This document shows, piece by piece, positions 22,238 through 33,652 of a DNA stretch of 62,000 bases. Each line of letters starts with the position of its first letter. Within the stretch, counting starts at the first letter, position 1. Origin of the DNA: Acanthaster planci (taxonomy: Eukaryota > Echinodermata > Asteroidea > Valvatida > Acanthasteridae); contig NW_019091361.1 of the NCBI RefSeq assembly GCF_001949145.1, forward strand, positions 547,256 to 609,255. Reading direction: 5' to 3'. The notes under the pieces were generated by a model. That model was not told where the DNA came from, searched no databases, and saw only the letters and a program-made list of their open reading frames with translations. Position numbers and translations under genes: made by a program.

Positions 22238-22992
22238 AATACAACAGTGGTTGTAACACATAGTAATATGCATAAAAACAAATTGAGCTAAACATCCACA
22301 CACAGCATGTTTCCTGTCACGTTGAATCTGAATCGGCAGCACAGTGTTTCAAGTGCCCTGCATTGTGACTGAAAGGGGAGTTTGGAACCTTACAGCTCAG
22401 CTGTAGTCTTTACCTCCATGGCCCCTAAAATGTTCCCATGAACAATTCAATTTAAAGTGCCCTTGACCCATAGGTAGCTTTACCTAGTCTTGTGTGGCTA
22501 TGAGACTGTTTTTGTACACTTGGGTCTGTTTCCTGGCAAAAGTCATTCAGGGTGTCATTAGTTACAGACACGCAATATCCTGCATTTCATAATGAGACCG
22601 TGGAAGCATTCTAATGTAAAAAACATTGCCAGGTCCATTTTCATGTGCAGACATGATGCTCTCATTTACACACGTTATTCCAGTGATTTATCTTTGCAAC
22701 TTGGATGTAATGGAACTGAACATGACTTGCTGGTGAGCCGCTCTGACCAGCAATATTCAATCAAAGGTCCCCATCATAATGACACAAGGTCACAGTGATG
22801 CCAGTAGATAGTTTAAGCCAATTTGTGTTCTCCATCACTTGACAATGAAGTCACCATCCAAAGATGTCCAATGTTAAACAAATGACACCAAGCTGCTAAT
22901 GAACAAAGAGCAAACAGTTTAAGCAAACGTCACTCTCTGTCCGTCAAATGAACTATGAAATACAAACAATGAAAAACAAATTCCAAGAACTT
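22238..22992. repeat. Duplicated unique block, copy A
   Basis: Matches 23434-24209 closely. It begins TTGAATACAACAGTGGTTGT and ends CAAATTCCAAGAACTT just before a single N at 22993. Copy B carries about 20 extra bases near 23686-23705. No gene is recognised in the block. Confidence 0.93.
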
Positions 22993-22994
22993 NT

Positions 22995-23433
22995 ACGGGG
23001 ACGTGTGATACGCTTACAGGGACTTGTGATGGACTTATAAGGACTTGTGATGGACTTATAGGGACTTGTGATTGACATGTAGGGACTTGTGATGAACTTA
23101 CAGGGACTTGTGATGGGCTTACTGGGACTTATGATGGATTTATAGGGACTTGTGATGGGCTTACAGGGACTTGTGATGGACTTATAGGGACTTGTGATGA
23201 CTTATAGGGACTTGTGATGGACTTGTAGGGACTTGTGATGAACTTACAGGGACTTGTGACGGACTTACAGGGACTTGTGATGACTTATAGGAACTTGTGA
23301 TGGACTTACAGGGACTTGTGATGGGCTTACAGGGACTTGTGATGGACTTACAGGGACTTGTGATGGGCTTACGGGGACTTGTGATGGGCTTACAGGGACT
23401 TGTGATGGGCTTACAGGGACTTGTGATGGACTT
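22995..23433. repeat. 21-bp minisatellite, array 4
   Basis: Begins immediately after the single N at 22993 and ends at the same GATGGACTTGAATAC junction as array 3. Confidence 0.95.
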
Positions 23434-24209
23434 GAATACAACAGTGGTTGTAACACATTGTAATATGCATAAAAACAAATTGAGCTAAACATCCACACAC
23501 AGCATGTTTCCTGTCACGTTGAATCTGAATCGGCAGCACAGTGTTTCAAGTGCCCTGCATTGTGACTGAAAGGGGAAATTTGGAACCGTACAGCTCAGCT
23601 GTAGTCTTTACCTCCATGGCCCCTAAAATGTTCCCATGAACAATTCAATTTAAAGTGCCCTTGACCAATGGGTAGCTTTACCTGTCTTCAAAGACTACAG
23701 TTGCAGATGTGGCTATGAGACTGTTTTTGTACACTTGGGTCTGTTTCCTGGCAAAAGTCATTCAGGGTGTCATTAGTTACAGACACGCAATATCCTGCAT
23801 TTCATAATGAGACCGTGGAAGCATTCTAATGTAAAAAACATTGCCAGGTCCATTTTCATGTGCAGACATGATGCTCTCATTTACACACATGTTACTCCAG
23901 TGATTTATCTTTGCAACTTGGATGTAATGGAACTGAACATGACTTGCTGGTGAGCTGCTCTGACCAGCGATATTCAATCAAAGGTCCCCATCATAATGAC
24001 ACAAGGTCACAGTGATGCCAGTAGATAGTTTAAGCCAATTTGTGTTCTCCATCACTTGACAATGAAGTCACCATCCAAAGATGTCCAATGTTAAACAAAT
24101 GACACCAAGCCGCTAATGAACAAAGAGCAAACAGTTTAAGCAAACGTCACTCTCTGTCCGTCAAATGAACTATAAAATACAAACAATGAAAAACAAATTC
24201 CAAGAACCT
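23434..24209. repeat. Duplicated unique block, copy B
   Basis: Second copy of 22238-22992, ending CAAATTCCAAGAACCT just before a single N at 24210. The paired single-N boundaries mirror those of the 1.6 kb duplicate at 7.2-10.4 kb. Confidence 0.93.
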
Positions 24210-25639
24210 NAGCTTTGAATGACACCACTAACTTTGAAAACTTGAAAGTGCATGATTTGTTGCTTTCTTTTGAGTTCTTTCTCAAAACAAAATTGAAAGG
24301 ATGTGTCAACATAATCTCTTTACCCCAGTATTTCAAACAAGCAACCAGCCTGAAATCCGTTTGCCTTTGAGAGTGGTGACAATCCCCCGAGCTTTTTTTG
24401 TCTAATCACTGACATCAGCCAACGATGGCCTTCGGTGTCAATGGGTATAGCAATCAGGTGGGGAACAGTACACACAGTCGTCCATACGGGACCACCAAAG
24501 GAAAGGCGGCCAAATCCCTCTTAATTTCTCAGCAGAAGTCGTTGATATGGGGCGGCTGCTTGTGTTGATCGATTGTGTTACCAGCGCCAGAACCCTGACC
24601 CAATTTTTGGACTTGATGATGAGCTAGCCTTTCATAAATAACTGGATTTTTTCCAAGGCTAACTAATTCATGCAGAGAATCGAGACCTCACAATTCACCG
24701 TAAAGGTAATGATCATTATGGATCAGGTTTAGGGATAATATCCATTTAACCTTGCTCAGCAAATTGTCTGCTATATGCATTGGCTCCCTTCTGCAAGTTG
24801 CAACCTGCAGAAAACACACAATGTATATAGCATATCCACCAGTAAGTCATGACAGGGCAGAGGATTTTACACCCAGTTCACAGAGATTTACTTTTTCTTA
24901 AACAAGAACCTCAGAAACAACTGCAACAACTGAAATTTCACAGACTCAAAAGAAAAGACTAACATTTTATCTGTTGTGTATTTTGTTGCTAAGTATGCAG
25001 CACACACTAGCAGTAACACCCATGTTGGTGTTACCTTGTGTAGTTAAGAAAACTCGATGAAAACACTCATTTTCCTTGAAATACAAACACTTATTTTGAG
25101 TATTTTTTTACAGTTTCCTTGACAGCTTGTTCTCAGTTTGCTACAGGTAACCCTAACCCCCCCCCTACCTCTAAACCTCATTTCCAGAAAGGGGTTGACC
25201 TTGTGTGGACGTGGCTAAGTCCACACAAGATTCACTTAACCTGCATTATGCGGACCTCTTTTGTTCACGGGTCCACACTCCATGTAGTTATGAAAGGTCT
25301 GTAAACTAATAATCTCTGCTTGTTCACCTAATATGTTGCCAAGAAGATATATGGATAAGCATTTCCAATATGACTTTATCAACCCCCAAACCCAAGCTGA
25401 GTCTCTGCTGTAACACTCAGTATTGCATGGACAAGTGGCAGATTATCCAAAGTAATTTTCAAGCCACCTGGTCTGTAAGCCATGGAAAATAAACAGAGGA
25501 AAAATGTATTCACTTTGTCACTATTCATCCCCTGCAACTAACTTGTGTTGGATTTGTGATTTGAGGAAGATGGGCTTGTGATGTAGCATGTAATGGGACA
25601 GTAATTTGATTTGTGTTGGCCTTGTGGTGATTTGAAATG

Positions 25640-26515
25640 TGGTGACTGACCTCCTGCTTACTAGTGCAGAAGTCGTAACCACTCGACCACTAAGCTTGCC
25701 AGGGTTGACTGGCCGGTCCAAGTCTGGTGTAAGCTTGTGAATTTTTTCGCAAGCTCTCGGACAAGCACTGAGTATATAGTGTTTAGTGTTTATAAGTATA
25801 CAAATAATTAAGAATTAACATCTCTCCGACGCAAAGTACATCTTGATAATAATTTGTGGTACCCACTGCTACACCTGACTCGAACCGGCCAGCGGACCCC
25901 GGCAAGCTCGGTTGTCGAGTGGTTAAAACGTCTGTACTAGTAAGAAGGAAGGTTGTGGGTTCGAGTCCCACCCAAGTAAGCTTGTGAATTTTTTGCAAGT
26001 TCTCGGACAAGCATTGAGTATACAATTTATAAACATATTTACGTTGGGTAAGGGCAAAACCCATAATTAACAAATCCCCCTACGCAAAGTACATCTGGAC
26101 ATGTTAACATGATTTGACTTGTGATGGACGTATGATATGACTTCTAATGGACTTATGATTTGATCTGTGAGGGACAAATGATTTGACTTGTGATGGATTT
26201 ATGATTTAACTTGTAATGGACCTATGATTTGATCTGTGATGGACTATTTCAAAGATGGATTTGCGCTTGGGAGATGTAAATTAATTTTGGAATTTGCCCT
26301 GCCCGACGTGTGTTTAACACTGTGTACTCAGTGTATGCCCCCGAAGGCTCGTGAAAAACCCACAAGCATACTCGGGTGGGACTCAAACCCATGACCTTCT
26401 GCTTACTAGTGCAGATATGTCTTAACCACTTGACCACCGAGTTTGCAAATAGTTGTTTGCGGTACCCACTGCTACATCCGATTCAAACCAGCCAGCTGAC
26501 ACCGGCAAGCTGGCA
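25640..26515. mobile_element. Nested cluster of tRNA-derived SINE copies
   Basis: At least four partial copies. The clearest is at about 25905-26030 (+): GTTGTCGAGTGGTTAAAACG (A-box-like, class II tRNA type), then GTGGGTTCGAGTCCCACC (B box), then a body AAGCTTGTGAATTTTTTGCA. Others are a head at 25645-25705 (-), a body at 25730-25850 (+), and head plus body at 26265-26450 (-). The motif GGTACCCACTGCTACA recurs at 25857 and 26461. The head resembles a Leu/Ser tRNA without a preserved cloverleaf, so these are SINEs and not tRNA genes. Confidence 0.75.
26109..26245. repeat. 23-bp minisatellite, block 1
   Basis: About six units of ATGATTTGACTTGTGATGGA plus CTT. The unit shares GACTTGTGATGGACTTAT with the 21-bp minisatellite. 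Confidence 0.9.
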
Positions 26516-26583
26516 TGATTTGACTTGTGATGGTCTAATGATTTGATCGGTGATGGACTTATGATTTGACTTGTGATGGACTT
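26515..26583. repeat. 23-bp minisatellite, block 2
   Basis: Three units of the same 23-bp repeat. The SINE material between the two blocks appears to have inserted into one array. The block ends 34 bp from the splice donor of the main LBD exon. Confidence 0.9.
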
Positions 26584-26617
26584 TGTAACAACTTGGTACG
26601 ACAGGAGCCATTCCTAC

Positions 26618-27425
26618 CAGGTGATATTATCGTGATTGCCTGCAGTAACGCATACTCTTCCTTAGTCAGCTGCATGCTGTGCAGAGCTTGTACAAACTTC
26701 AATGAAGGCTGGGCTGAGGTGGCAAAGCCAGATGCTAGCATGGCCTCAATGCTCCACTCACTCCCTGTGATGTCATCAACGATGGAGTTGCGCTCTGGAA
26801 TGTAGTTCTCCGCGCACCTTATCATGAGGATTTCCAGGATGGCATTCTTGACCAGAACGGCCTGGTCTTCATAGGATAGATTCCTGAAGGCAGGTATGGC
26901 TTTAGTGAATGCGACAGTCTGTCGGATGACCACGCCCAACAAGGTCATGTTGTAGATGATCATCTCCTGTGTTATGCAGGGCTTCATGTGAGTAGCTGAA
27001 GCGGGCAGAACCCTAGCCTCTGGTTTAAGTTCTACGTTACCCATGCAAGATGAACCGTGCTTGTCGCTTATATTTTCATACCCCATGTCCACCACCTCTT
27101 GTTTAATGCGCATCTCTGGTTGTGGGGGGGCTGTCTCTGGGTGTGACTCTGAGGAGTGTTCTGAGGACGAGTTATTGCAGTTCTCTCCTGGTAATTGGCT
27201 CATGTCAAACCCACTAAAGCCAGGTGCCATAGGAGGGCATAACTGACTGAGGTCCATAGGTCCATGAGGCCTCACACCGTTCTGTTTATGTCCAGGCATA
27301 CCACAGAAGCCGGGGAATTTCATCATGTTACTCATATCCATCATTCCACCTCCTGGAGGCATCCCAGACTGACCCGTTAGAGCTTCCATCATCTTTTGAA
27401 GGATTTCATCAAATCGCCCAGTGGG
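26618..27425 (-). CDS. NR1H-like: NR1H-like receptor, main LBD exon (H1-H3 insertion to helix 8)
   Basis: Acceptor TTGTCTTTTCAG ends at 27426; donor CACCTG|GTAGGA. It encodes residues 176-444. The first 20 (PTGRFDEILQKMMEALTGQ) are helical. Residues about 195-325 are low-complexity, rich in Met, Pro, Gly, then Ser/Glu/His, with IKQE (282-285) and LKPE (308-311) matching the sumoylation consensus. Helix 3 onward is conventional: FTKAIPAF at 348-355, SYEDQAVLVK (the nuclear-receptor signature) at 359-368, RCAENY at 378-383, and LTKEEYALLQAITIISP at 428-444. LXR and FXR have a far shorter stretch between helices 1 and 3. Confidence 0.95.
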
Positions 27426-28244
27426 CTGAAAAGACAAAAGGAAAATGCCAATGCAGGTGTAGGTGCCACTGGTAACAGGTGTAATGAAAGAAACAACAAA
27501 AACAACTCATTGTAACCTGTATAATATAGCAATACTTGGAGCCTTACATTGGTTGGACACACCAATTAACAAGTGTACCATGTTCCACATGCTCATTCAT
27601 GTTATTTCTTGTTAATGTTCATTCACTACAGGCTTGACTAATTGCGAATTACAAAATGTGAAGACTTCAATGGTATCATGGGCAATTCTCTTGAAAGCAC
27701 AGCATCAATTTTTCAACTTTTGCTCCACTAATGCTCCAACAGCTCCATGCAGATGTATCTGACCTTGGGCAGAACTGTGGGTCTCTTATTATGTGTGAAT
27801 ATATTTTATTTTGGGGGGAGGGGACAGAAATGGTATTGGTGGAATGAAGTTATGAACACTCCACTCCCCACTTCTAACAACTATTGTGGGTATTCAGCAG
27901 AGCCAAGAGATACTGACGTATCAGGGTCACAGACAGGTTGCTTAATGTCTGAAACTCTCAGGAGTTCAAGTGCAACAGTGTATGGCATCTTCCACCACTG
28001 GAATTGTCTTGGACAATCAGATCTGGCTGATTCCCCAAGGCCATTCTAGCAGTTACCCGCTATAATAACAGACTTGTTCATGCCCATCCAATGGATGACA
28101 AAATTGCAGTTTTACAGTTGTTCTGTTTAAGTTTAGCTTCATACGAGTGCATTACACATTACAGAACTTTGCAGTTTGACTAGGTGTCTATCAAATTGCC
28201 AACTTTGACACTATTACTCAATGACATGTCTAACATGGACTTAC
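27426..28244 (-). other. Receptor intron 3
   Basis: GTAAGT donor at 28244 and TTTTCAG acceptor ending at 27426, about 0.8 kb. Nothing else is recognised. Confidence 0.85.
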
Positions 28245-28474
28245 TTTAACTGGTGCACTGGTATGAAGAGCGTCATACTTGGCCTTCTTCAAACTGTCTA
28301 TTAACTCCTCCTGATCTCTGCTCAGCACAGGTGTGGTTTCGGGGGTGGACACCGATGTGCTGACAGGTGGGGCTAGCTGCTGAGGAGGGGGTGGAGGAGG
28401 TACCTGGTTGTTTTTCTTCTTATTCTTGCGCTCCAGTGGTTTTCTTGTCTCAAGACGTTTTTCATCCCACACCC
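28245..28474 (-). CDS. NR1H-like: NR1H-like receptor, hinge and LBD helix 1 exon
   Basis: Acceptor TCTTTCTTTGCAG, donor AAA|GTAAGT. Encodes residues 99-175. It begins VWDEKRLETRKPLERKNKKK, a basic stretch that could serve as nuclear localisation signal and DNA-binding extension. Then comes a run of six prolines, a Ser/Thr-rich linker, and LSRDQEELIDSLKKAKYDAL, which matches the helix 1 pattern LSPEQ..MI..L..AQ of NR1H receptors. The frame joins both neighbours (1 nt + 2 nt; 0). Confidence 0.92.
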
Positions 28475-31400
28475 CTGCAAAGAAAGATAGAAATGTCACA
28501 CTGAAACAATTTACCCCTAACAGGAAGGTATGAGGGTCTGCTGTCTGATATTAAAACCAAAATGTTAAGTTTACTAAATCTCTCATCTGAGACAGAACAA
28601 ATACTAAACCGCTATTTAAAAATACCTCAAACAATTTTGTCATTTGTATTGGTCGACAGCCCATCATGTAACCAGTCTTAAATGACCGATAAAGCCACTG
28701 ATTGGCTGTACACCACCTCATGTAAACTGCATGAAGCAGGTGACCATTGCCATATAACATGGCTTGAGTGGTACTTGAAAAAAAAAAAGAAGGTATTAAA
28801 CAAACTCATTAGAAATGTATAATTTGTTGAAAACTTGTTTTGACTTTGTGACTCAAAAGATTTTTATAAAATGGGAATAGGTACCTTTATGTTCTTGGCC
28901 TGTAAATGTTTGTTTAAGAGGAGAATAGAGACTGTCCTAGGAGAATGGACACTGAAATTTATCTCGAGCCAACTGGAGATATTATCAGAATCCAACTCCT
29001 AGGCTGACTTTAAATAAATGTTTTCTTGCCAAGCACATTATTTTTAAAAGCCAAAGCCACCAAAAAAAGTAATTTCATTTTTAATTTCTTTTCAGAATAA
29101 ATTCAATTGTCAAACATAACCATGCAGATAAACGGAAAGCAAAGATGTTTAAAGGACTTTCAATTCAGGTAAAACACAACTGTAATAACATTGGATTGAA
29201 ATTGGCGTACATGGTCAACTACGCTTCTGGAAATAATTTTCTAGGATGCTGCGACTCAGATTTATTTGTTGATATCCTTCTACCTCTGGGAGGAGGGGTT
29301 GCTGCATGTAATTCAGTTGAAGCAGCTACGCTACCCACCCATAAGGCTCCAATCAGCCCACAAGACAGAACAAAATACACACATCTACATGTATTTTCAT
29401 CCGCTACAGGTAAAAACAAAATAGAGAGAAAAGTGCACGCGTACCGTGTGTATACATCCTATAGTTATTATTTCACCGTCTATTAGTACTAAGCCCAGGA
29501 GTCAGTGGGCATTCCGTACTTGAATTAATGCGTAATTTCAATGCCAGATGTGGTATGGGGCAATGCAGCGGATGTGACCATCGATCCAGGCTAGTATGCA
29601 GCCGAGTGTGTGTTATTTGCCCCAGCAACTGTAAAGCCTCACTTGTGCATTTATTCTTTCCTTCCCCAGAACTGTCTTCGGATATAACGTCAATATACAG
29701 AGGGATACGCTGCTGAAAATGACTGCTATTCTTAACGGCCTAAGGCTATTCCACCTCCCTTCACACAAAAAAAGACTGGTTTTTTCTTTATTTGTGGTCA
29801 CTTTTTCCTCCCCCTCCCCCCCTTTCGTTTTTCAAGACACTGGTTTTCTGCATGGCCGGTTGCTACATAGTGCAATTTTCACAGTAATTTTCCATGTTCT
29901 TCACAGTCTGGTCTTGTCCGTCTGATACTACGGGACGCATATAAAAAGTAGCCAAGCATGCAATCACATACACATGTAGCTACACGTACATCCGACTTGC
30001 AAAATGAGATGAGAAAAACACAGCAGCAAATCACTTCTTTAAAAAACGGTATCAAGTTTACATGTATGGAGGGGCCAATTGAAATTTTTTAATCTTCTTC
30101 CATCTTTCAAAATATTAAACACTGAACAAAACTTACATGTACATGTAAAAAAAAAACAAAAGTTGAGAGTATGAGAGTATTAACAAGCATCCAGGCTTAC
30201 ATTTCTTGAATAACACATTCCAAACAGTGTCTTGTCATATCAGAAATTCCCATCATATTTATATTCTTCAAAACTAAACACAACATCTCAAGCACACTCT
30301 CGGGAAAAAATATATAATAAAATGTCTTCATGAAATCTCCAGCAAAGGTTGGGCTTGGAGCCAAGGGTGAAAGAACATGTGTGCGAATGTCAGCTGGAGG
30401 TGAAGGCTGCATAGAGAGGGCCTTTGGCAAAATGCCCATTTTAAACAAAGACTTAATCTATGGGTCCACTGAGTGAACAAAAGAGAATGTTTGTTACCTA
30501 ACGGTGATGTCCCTTGGGACCAACAAACCATGCAGGCAAGAACTGCCATAGGCATGAAATCATCCGCATACATATGCCAAATATGCATGGCGAGAAATTT
30601 CACTTGTATTGCAAAATACTACAGTTTGTTAAGTTTTGCTGTTCAAACTATCACGAACTGCCATAAATGTCTCTGCTTCATAAGTTTAAAAAGGCATGGT
30701 ATTTTGCGAAATGATTTTGCTAAAGGGATGAGCTTACTGACAGGCAAGTAAATTTTGTGCATTTCTCATCTGAAATAAACGGACAAAAACAAACACAGCC
30801 AAGAGTCAGCCCACATGGGTACTTATAAAAGGAGGCCATTTTGGGAAAGCATTTGGTGCTAAAGTTGCTGTGCTTGAAATTTTTTATTAATGCCAGATTG
30901 TGGAAACATTTTCATGGGAGACAGCCATCAACATGACAACACTCAAGACCTACTTTCATTCCTTGTGATCTACTGTGCATGTGGTTTCATGCTTATGGTC
31001 TTGTTTTTTTTCTTCAAATTTTTAAAAATTCATCCAACACGGGTTTTGTGTCCTGCATGCAGTTTTCAGTAAGAAAAGTCTGAAGGAAAAGCTGGAGAGA
31101 ATGTCAATGGAGTGGGATGGAGTGATCACGTAGAGCAGACTTAACCACAGGACTGCTGGGGATGATCTGACAAAAAAACGGCACCTACTGCTTGACAATA
31201 CATGCTAGGTCTCAGGGTCAGAGGAAGATATGAGGGGGGCTCAATTACCAATTATTGGGACTTAGTGTGAATGCTTCTGTGTAATGATTAAGGAACAGGT
31301 ACCAGTAGCTTAAGATTAATTGATGCAGCCTTTGTGGTATCAACTGACCAGATCTATGGCCTGTTTTTTTTAAAATATATATATCTCATGAAAGATTTTG

Positions 31401-33407
31401 ACAAGCTTGAAAGGTACATTAGTTCCACATTGATAGGACTATATGTACTTCTCTCTGCAACGTACTCTTCAATATTGTAGTGCAGACTCCTAAGTCAAAC
31501 TGATTTTAGGGGATTCCTATGTAGAGTGCTAATAAAGTTAGTTTGGACAGGGAATTAGGACTGGTAATATGAAAGTATTGTGAAAAGTGCATGTACAGTA
31601 ATAGTTGATTACTGTGATCGCCTACACCTGCTCTCTCAGACTTAGTTTTTAGAACACCTGTATCTCTACATCCATTATTGAGTTATACAGCATCCCATAT
31701 CATTTATGTACTGACCCGATGGAAAAGTGAGGGCAGTATGATGTAAACATGTACTTTTTGCAGAATTTCAGACAAGCAAGCAACCAGTGAATCCTACATG
31801 TATATTGATTACATCTACAAATCTAATTTAAATTCACGTACAAATACAGGATATGGCAAAATATATGGGAGAAAAAAATAAAATGTACTTGGAAAAAAAA
31901 AATCCTGCCTTTCCCAAGAGGAACAACACCTTGAACCTAAATGTGTGCGGTTTCAAGGTAATTGGATAATAGCTACAGGTTGTGACTGCTTTGCATTAGG
32001 GAGTGTCTACTCAAGAACTAAGAGTACAATCTTCCATCCACACATCTCACTCTAAGATGGGTCTGGCTTCAATAAACTGTCATGTCTGGATCAGAGGGGA
32101 GAGGATAAGGACAAGTAACTCTGAAACTTGATCAATCAACGAGCTGCAAGGCCTTGAAACGGTTCCCTCCCTAGGTGAAGGTCGTTTGGGTAAAAAGTCA
32201 AGTCATCCGCATCATCCATGTTATGGTGTCTTCTGCTTGAATACAGAAAAAGCTGCAGTTTGGATGGTGTTCAATGGAGTTTTCTAATTTGAATGGGTTC
32301 CGTAGTCAAAGACATGAAGGCACTAAATTATACGTCACTTTTAATAAGCACAGATTATCATAGTTCATGAAGACAATACTTCCGTATTCTTAACCACAAT
32401 AAATTTTTTTCTTAACGAAAACTACAGCACAACATCAACAACCAAGCACACACACAGTATTAAATGATCAGAACATTAATACCAACTTGTGTGGTTTCAA
32501 GCCCGCTGGGTACCGGTACATGTGTATCTGCTTAAAAACTGAGACGGTGGTCAACTAAAGAGCAGCATGGTGTTACTGCAGATAAATACCTGCACATGTT
32601 TCTTCTCATGAAAACTGAATGTCATGAAGTCAAGTACAGTCAAGGCCAGACCCCATAAATACAATGTAATGTGAGTCCCCAGCTACATTAAGTACATGTG
32701 AGCAAGGTTACCAATGTCTACCAGATGTGGGTAAGGCGCGCATGCATAACGACCATGCAATGTTGCATTTGCACATTACTTCAACATGGCAGTCTTTCCA
32801 TCTTTGAAAACTCACTTATTACAAGACACTAGAAATGTTCAGGAAGAGCCTCATGCTGCGACACAGGGTACAGTGTTCTGTCATATTTGGCTTTTCAGTG
32901 ATTGTTCATTTACAGACTGACCAGTTTGACTTGTTTGTTCTGTAAATAGGCAGAAGAGGAGATTCTGAATCTCTATTTACTTTAAATATGCACGCTTAGC
33001 AGTGTCCTCTCAAAGACAACAAACTGAATTGAAAGACAATACTCAAAACAAACCCCCCCTCCAAAAAATGGTGCCCTTTGTGAAATTGTAAGTATTCAGT
33101 GTATGTGCTTCACAATTGTTATTTCATTCATTAAAAAATACTTGTATATGAAATATTTTCATAAAAAATCTAGACACTAAACTTGGAGGCTCATAAACAT
33201 TGAGCCTATGCTCAAACACCGTTTATATGTTCTTATGTTGGAGGCATCTATAGATATTTAGGTGAGTTATACCCAGAAGTTTTGACCAATAAGTGAAAAT
33301 ACATGTATGTGCATGGTGCACCTCAGTAACCCATGTACATGTAGCTGCCAGTTGTGATCTCTGACTTCAGTCCATTTCCAAGTATCGAAGATCATAAAGG
33401 GACTTAC
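28475..33407 (-). other. Receptor intron 2, 4.9 kb
   Basis: GTAAGT donor at 33407. No exon is recognised. It contains two TATA-box-like sites on the + strand (29940-29948 and 30822-30830); the second precedes a 60-codon frame with a hydrophobic segment at 30890-31072, discussed under findings. A patch at 29400-29950 has several CpGs compared with its surroundings. Confidence 0.8.
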
Positions 33408-33652
33408 TCTCTGGTTTCATGCCAACATCTAGACATTTCTTTAATCGACAGGCCGGGCAGTGTCGTCTGGTGTACAAGTCCATGACGCAGTTGCCATTGG
33501 CTTCACAGGTGAACTTGGCCTTGCTCTTGATCTTTCGGCCAAAGAAACTCTTGCAGCTTTCACAGGACACCACAGTGTAGTGAAGGCCACTCGCCTTGTC
33601 CCCGCACACCAGGCACTTTTGTTTGCTGTAGTCCATTGACATCTTTTCAAAC
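33408..33652 (-). CDS. NR1H-like: NR1H-like receptor, DNA-binding domain exon
   Basis: Acceptor CGTCCCACTACAG, donor AGAGA|GTAAGT. It encodes residues 17-99 with both C4 zinc fingers. Finger 1 uses Cys30, 33, 47 and 50 (CLVCGDKASG, SCESCKSFF); finger 2 uses Cys66, 72, 82 and 85 (CEANGNC, RRHCPAC), followed by RLKKCLDVGMKPE. All eight zinc ligands are present, and the five-residue D-box spacing is standard. NGNCVMDLYTRR is closest to FXR-type NR1H. The P-box is ESCKS where NR1H receptors have EGCKG, and GRK replaces the usual RRS after FF. Confidence 0.97.

Larger units (their letters stand above)
18169..26617 (-). other. Receptor intron 4, 8.4 kb, rich in repeats
   Basis: Donor G|GTAGGA at 26617 and acceptor CTCTAG ending at 18169. 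It holds a palindromic MITE, two TTAA-flanked elements, a Penelope-like remnant, minisatellites, an N gap, a duplicated 1.2 kb block and a SINE cluster, all listed separately. Stretches 18700-19490 and 24215-25630 show no recognisable gene. Confidence 0.85.

Noticed and set aside
21440-23498. Frames encoding seven-residue repeats (LQGLVMD on +, SPSQVPV on -)
   Set aside because: A 21-bp tandem repeat keeps all frames open; units vary without regard to codon position and some are 20 bp, which breaks the frame.
24425-24568. 47-codon + strand frame with ACGATGG start context
   Set aside because: Short, no homology I recognise, and inside an antisense intron; chance is likely.
25905-25970. Possible tRNA-Leu/Ser gene
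   Set aside because: A- and B-box-like sequences are present but no acceptor stem pairs, and related copies with a shared 3' body mark it as a SINE.
29145-29486. 113-codon + frame and 66-codon - frame inside receptor intron 2
   Set aside because: No recognisable domain; the - strand frame has no splice phase linking it to the receptor exons.
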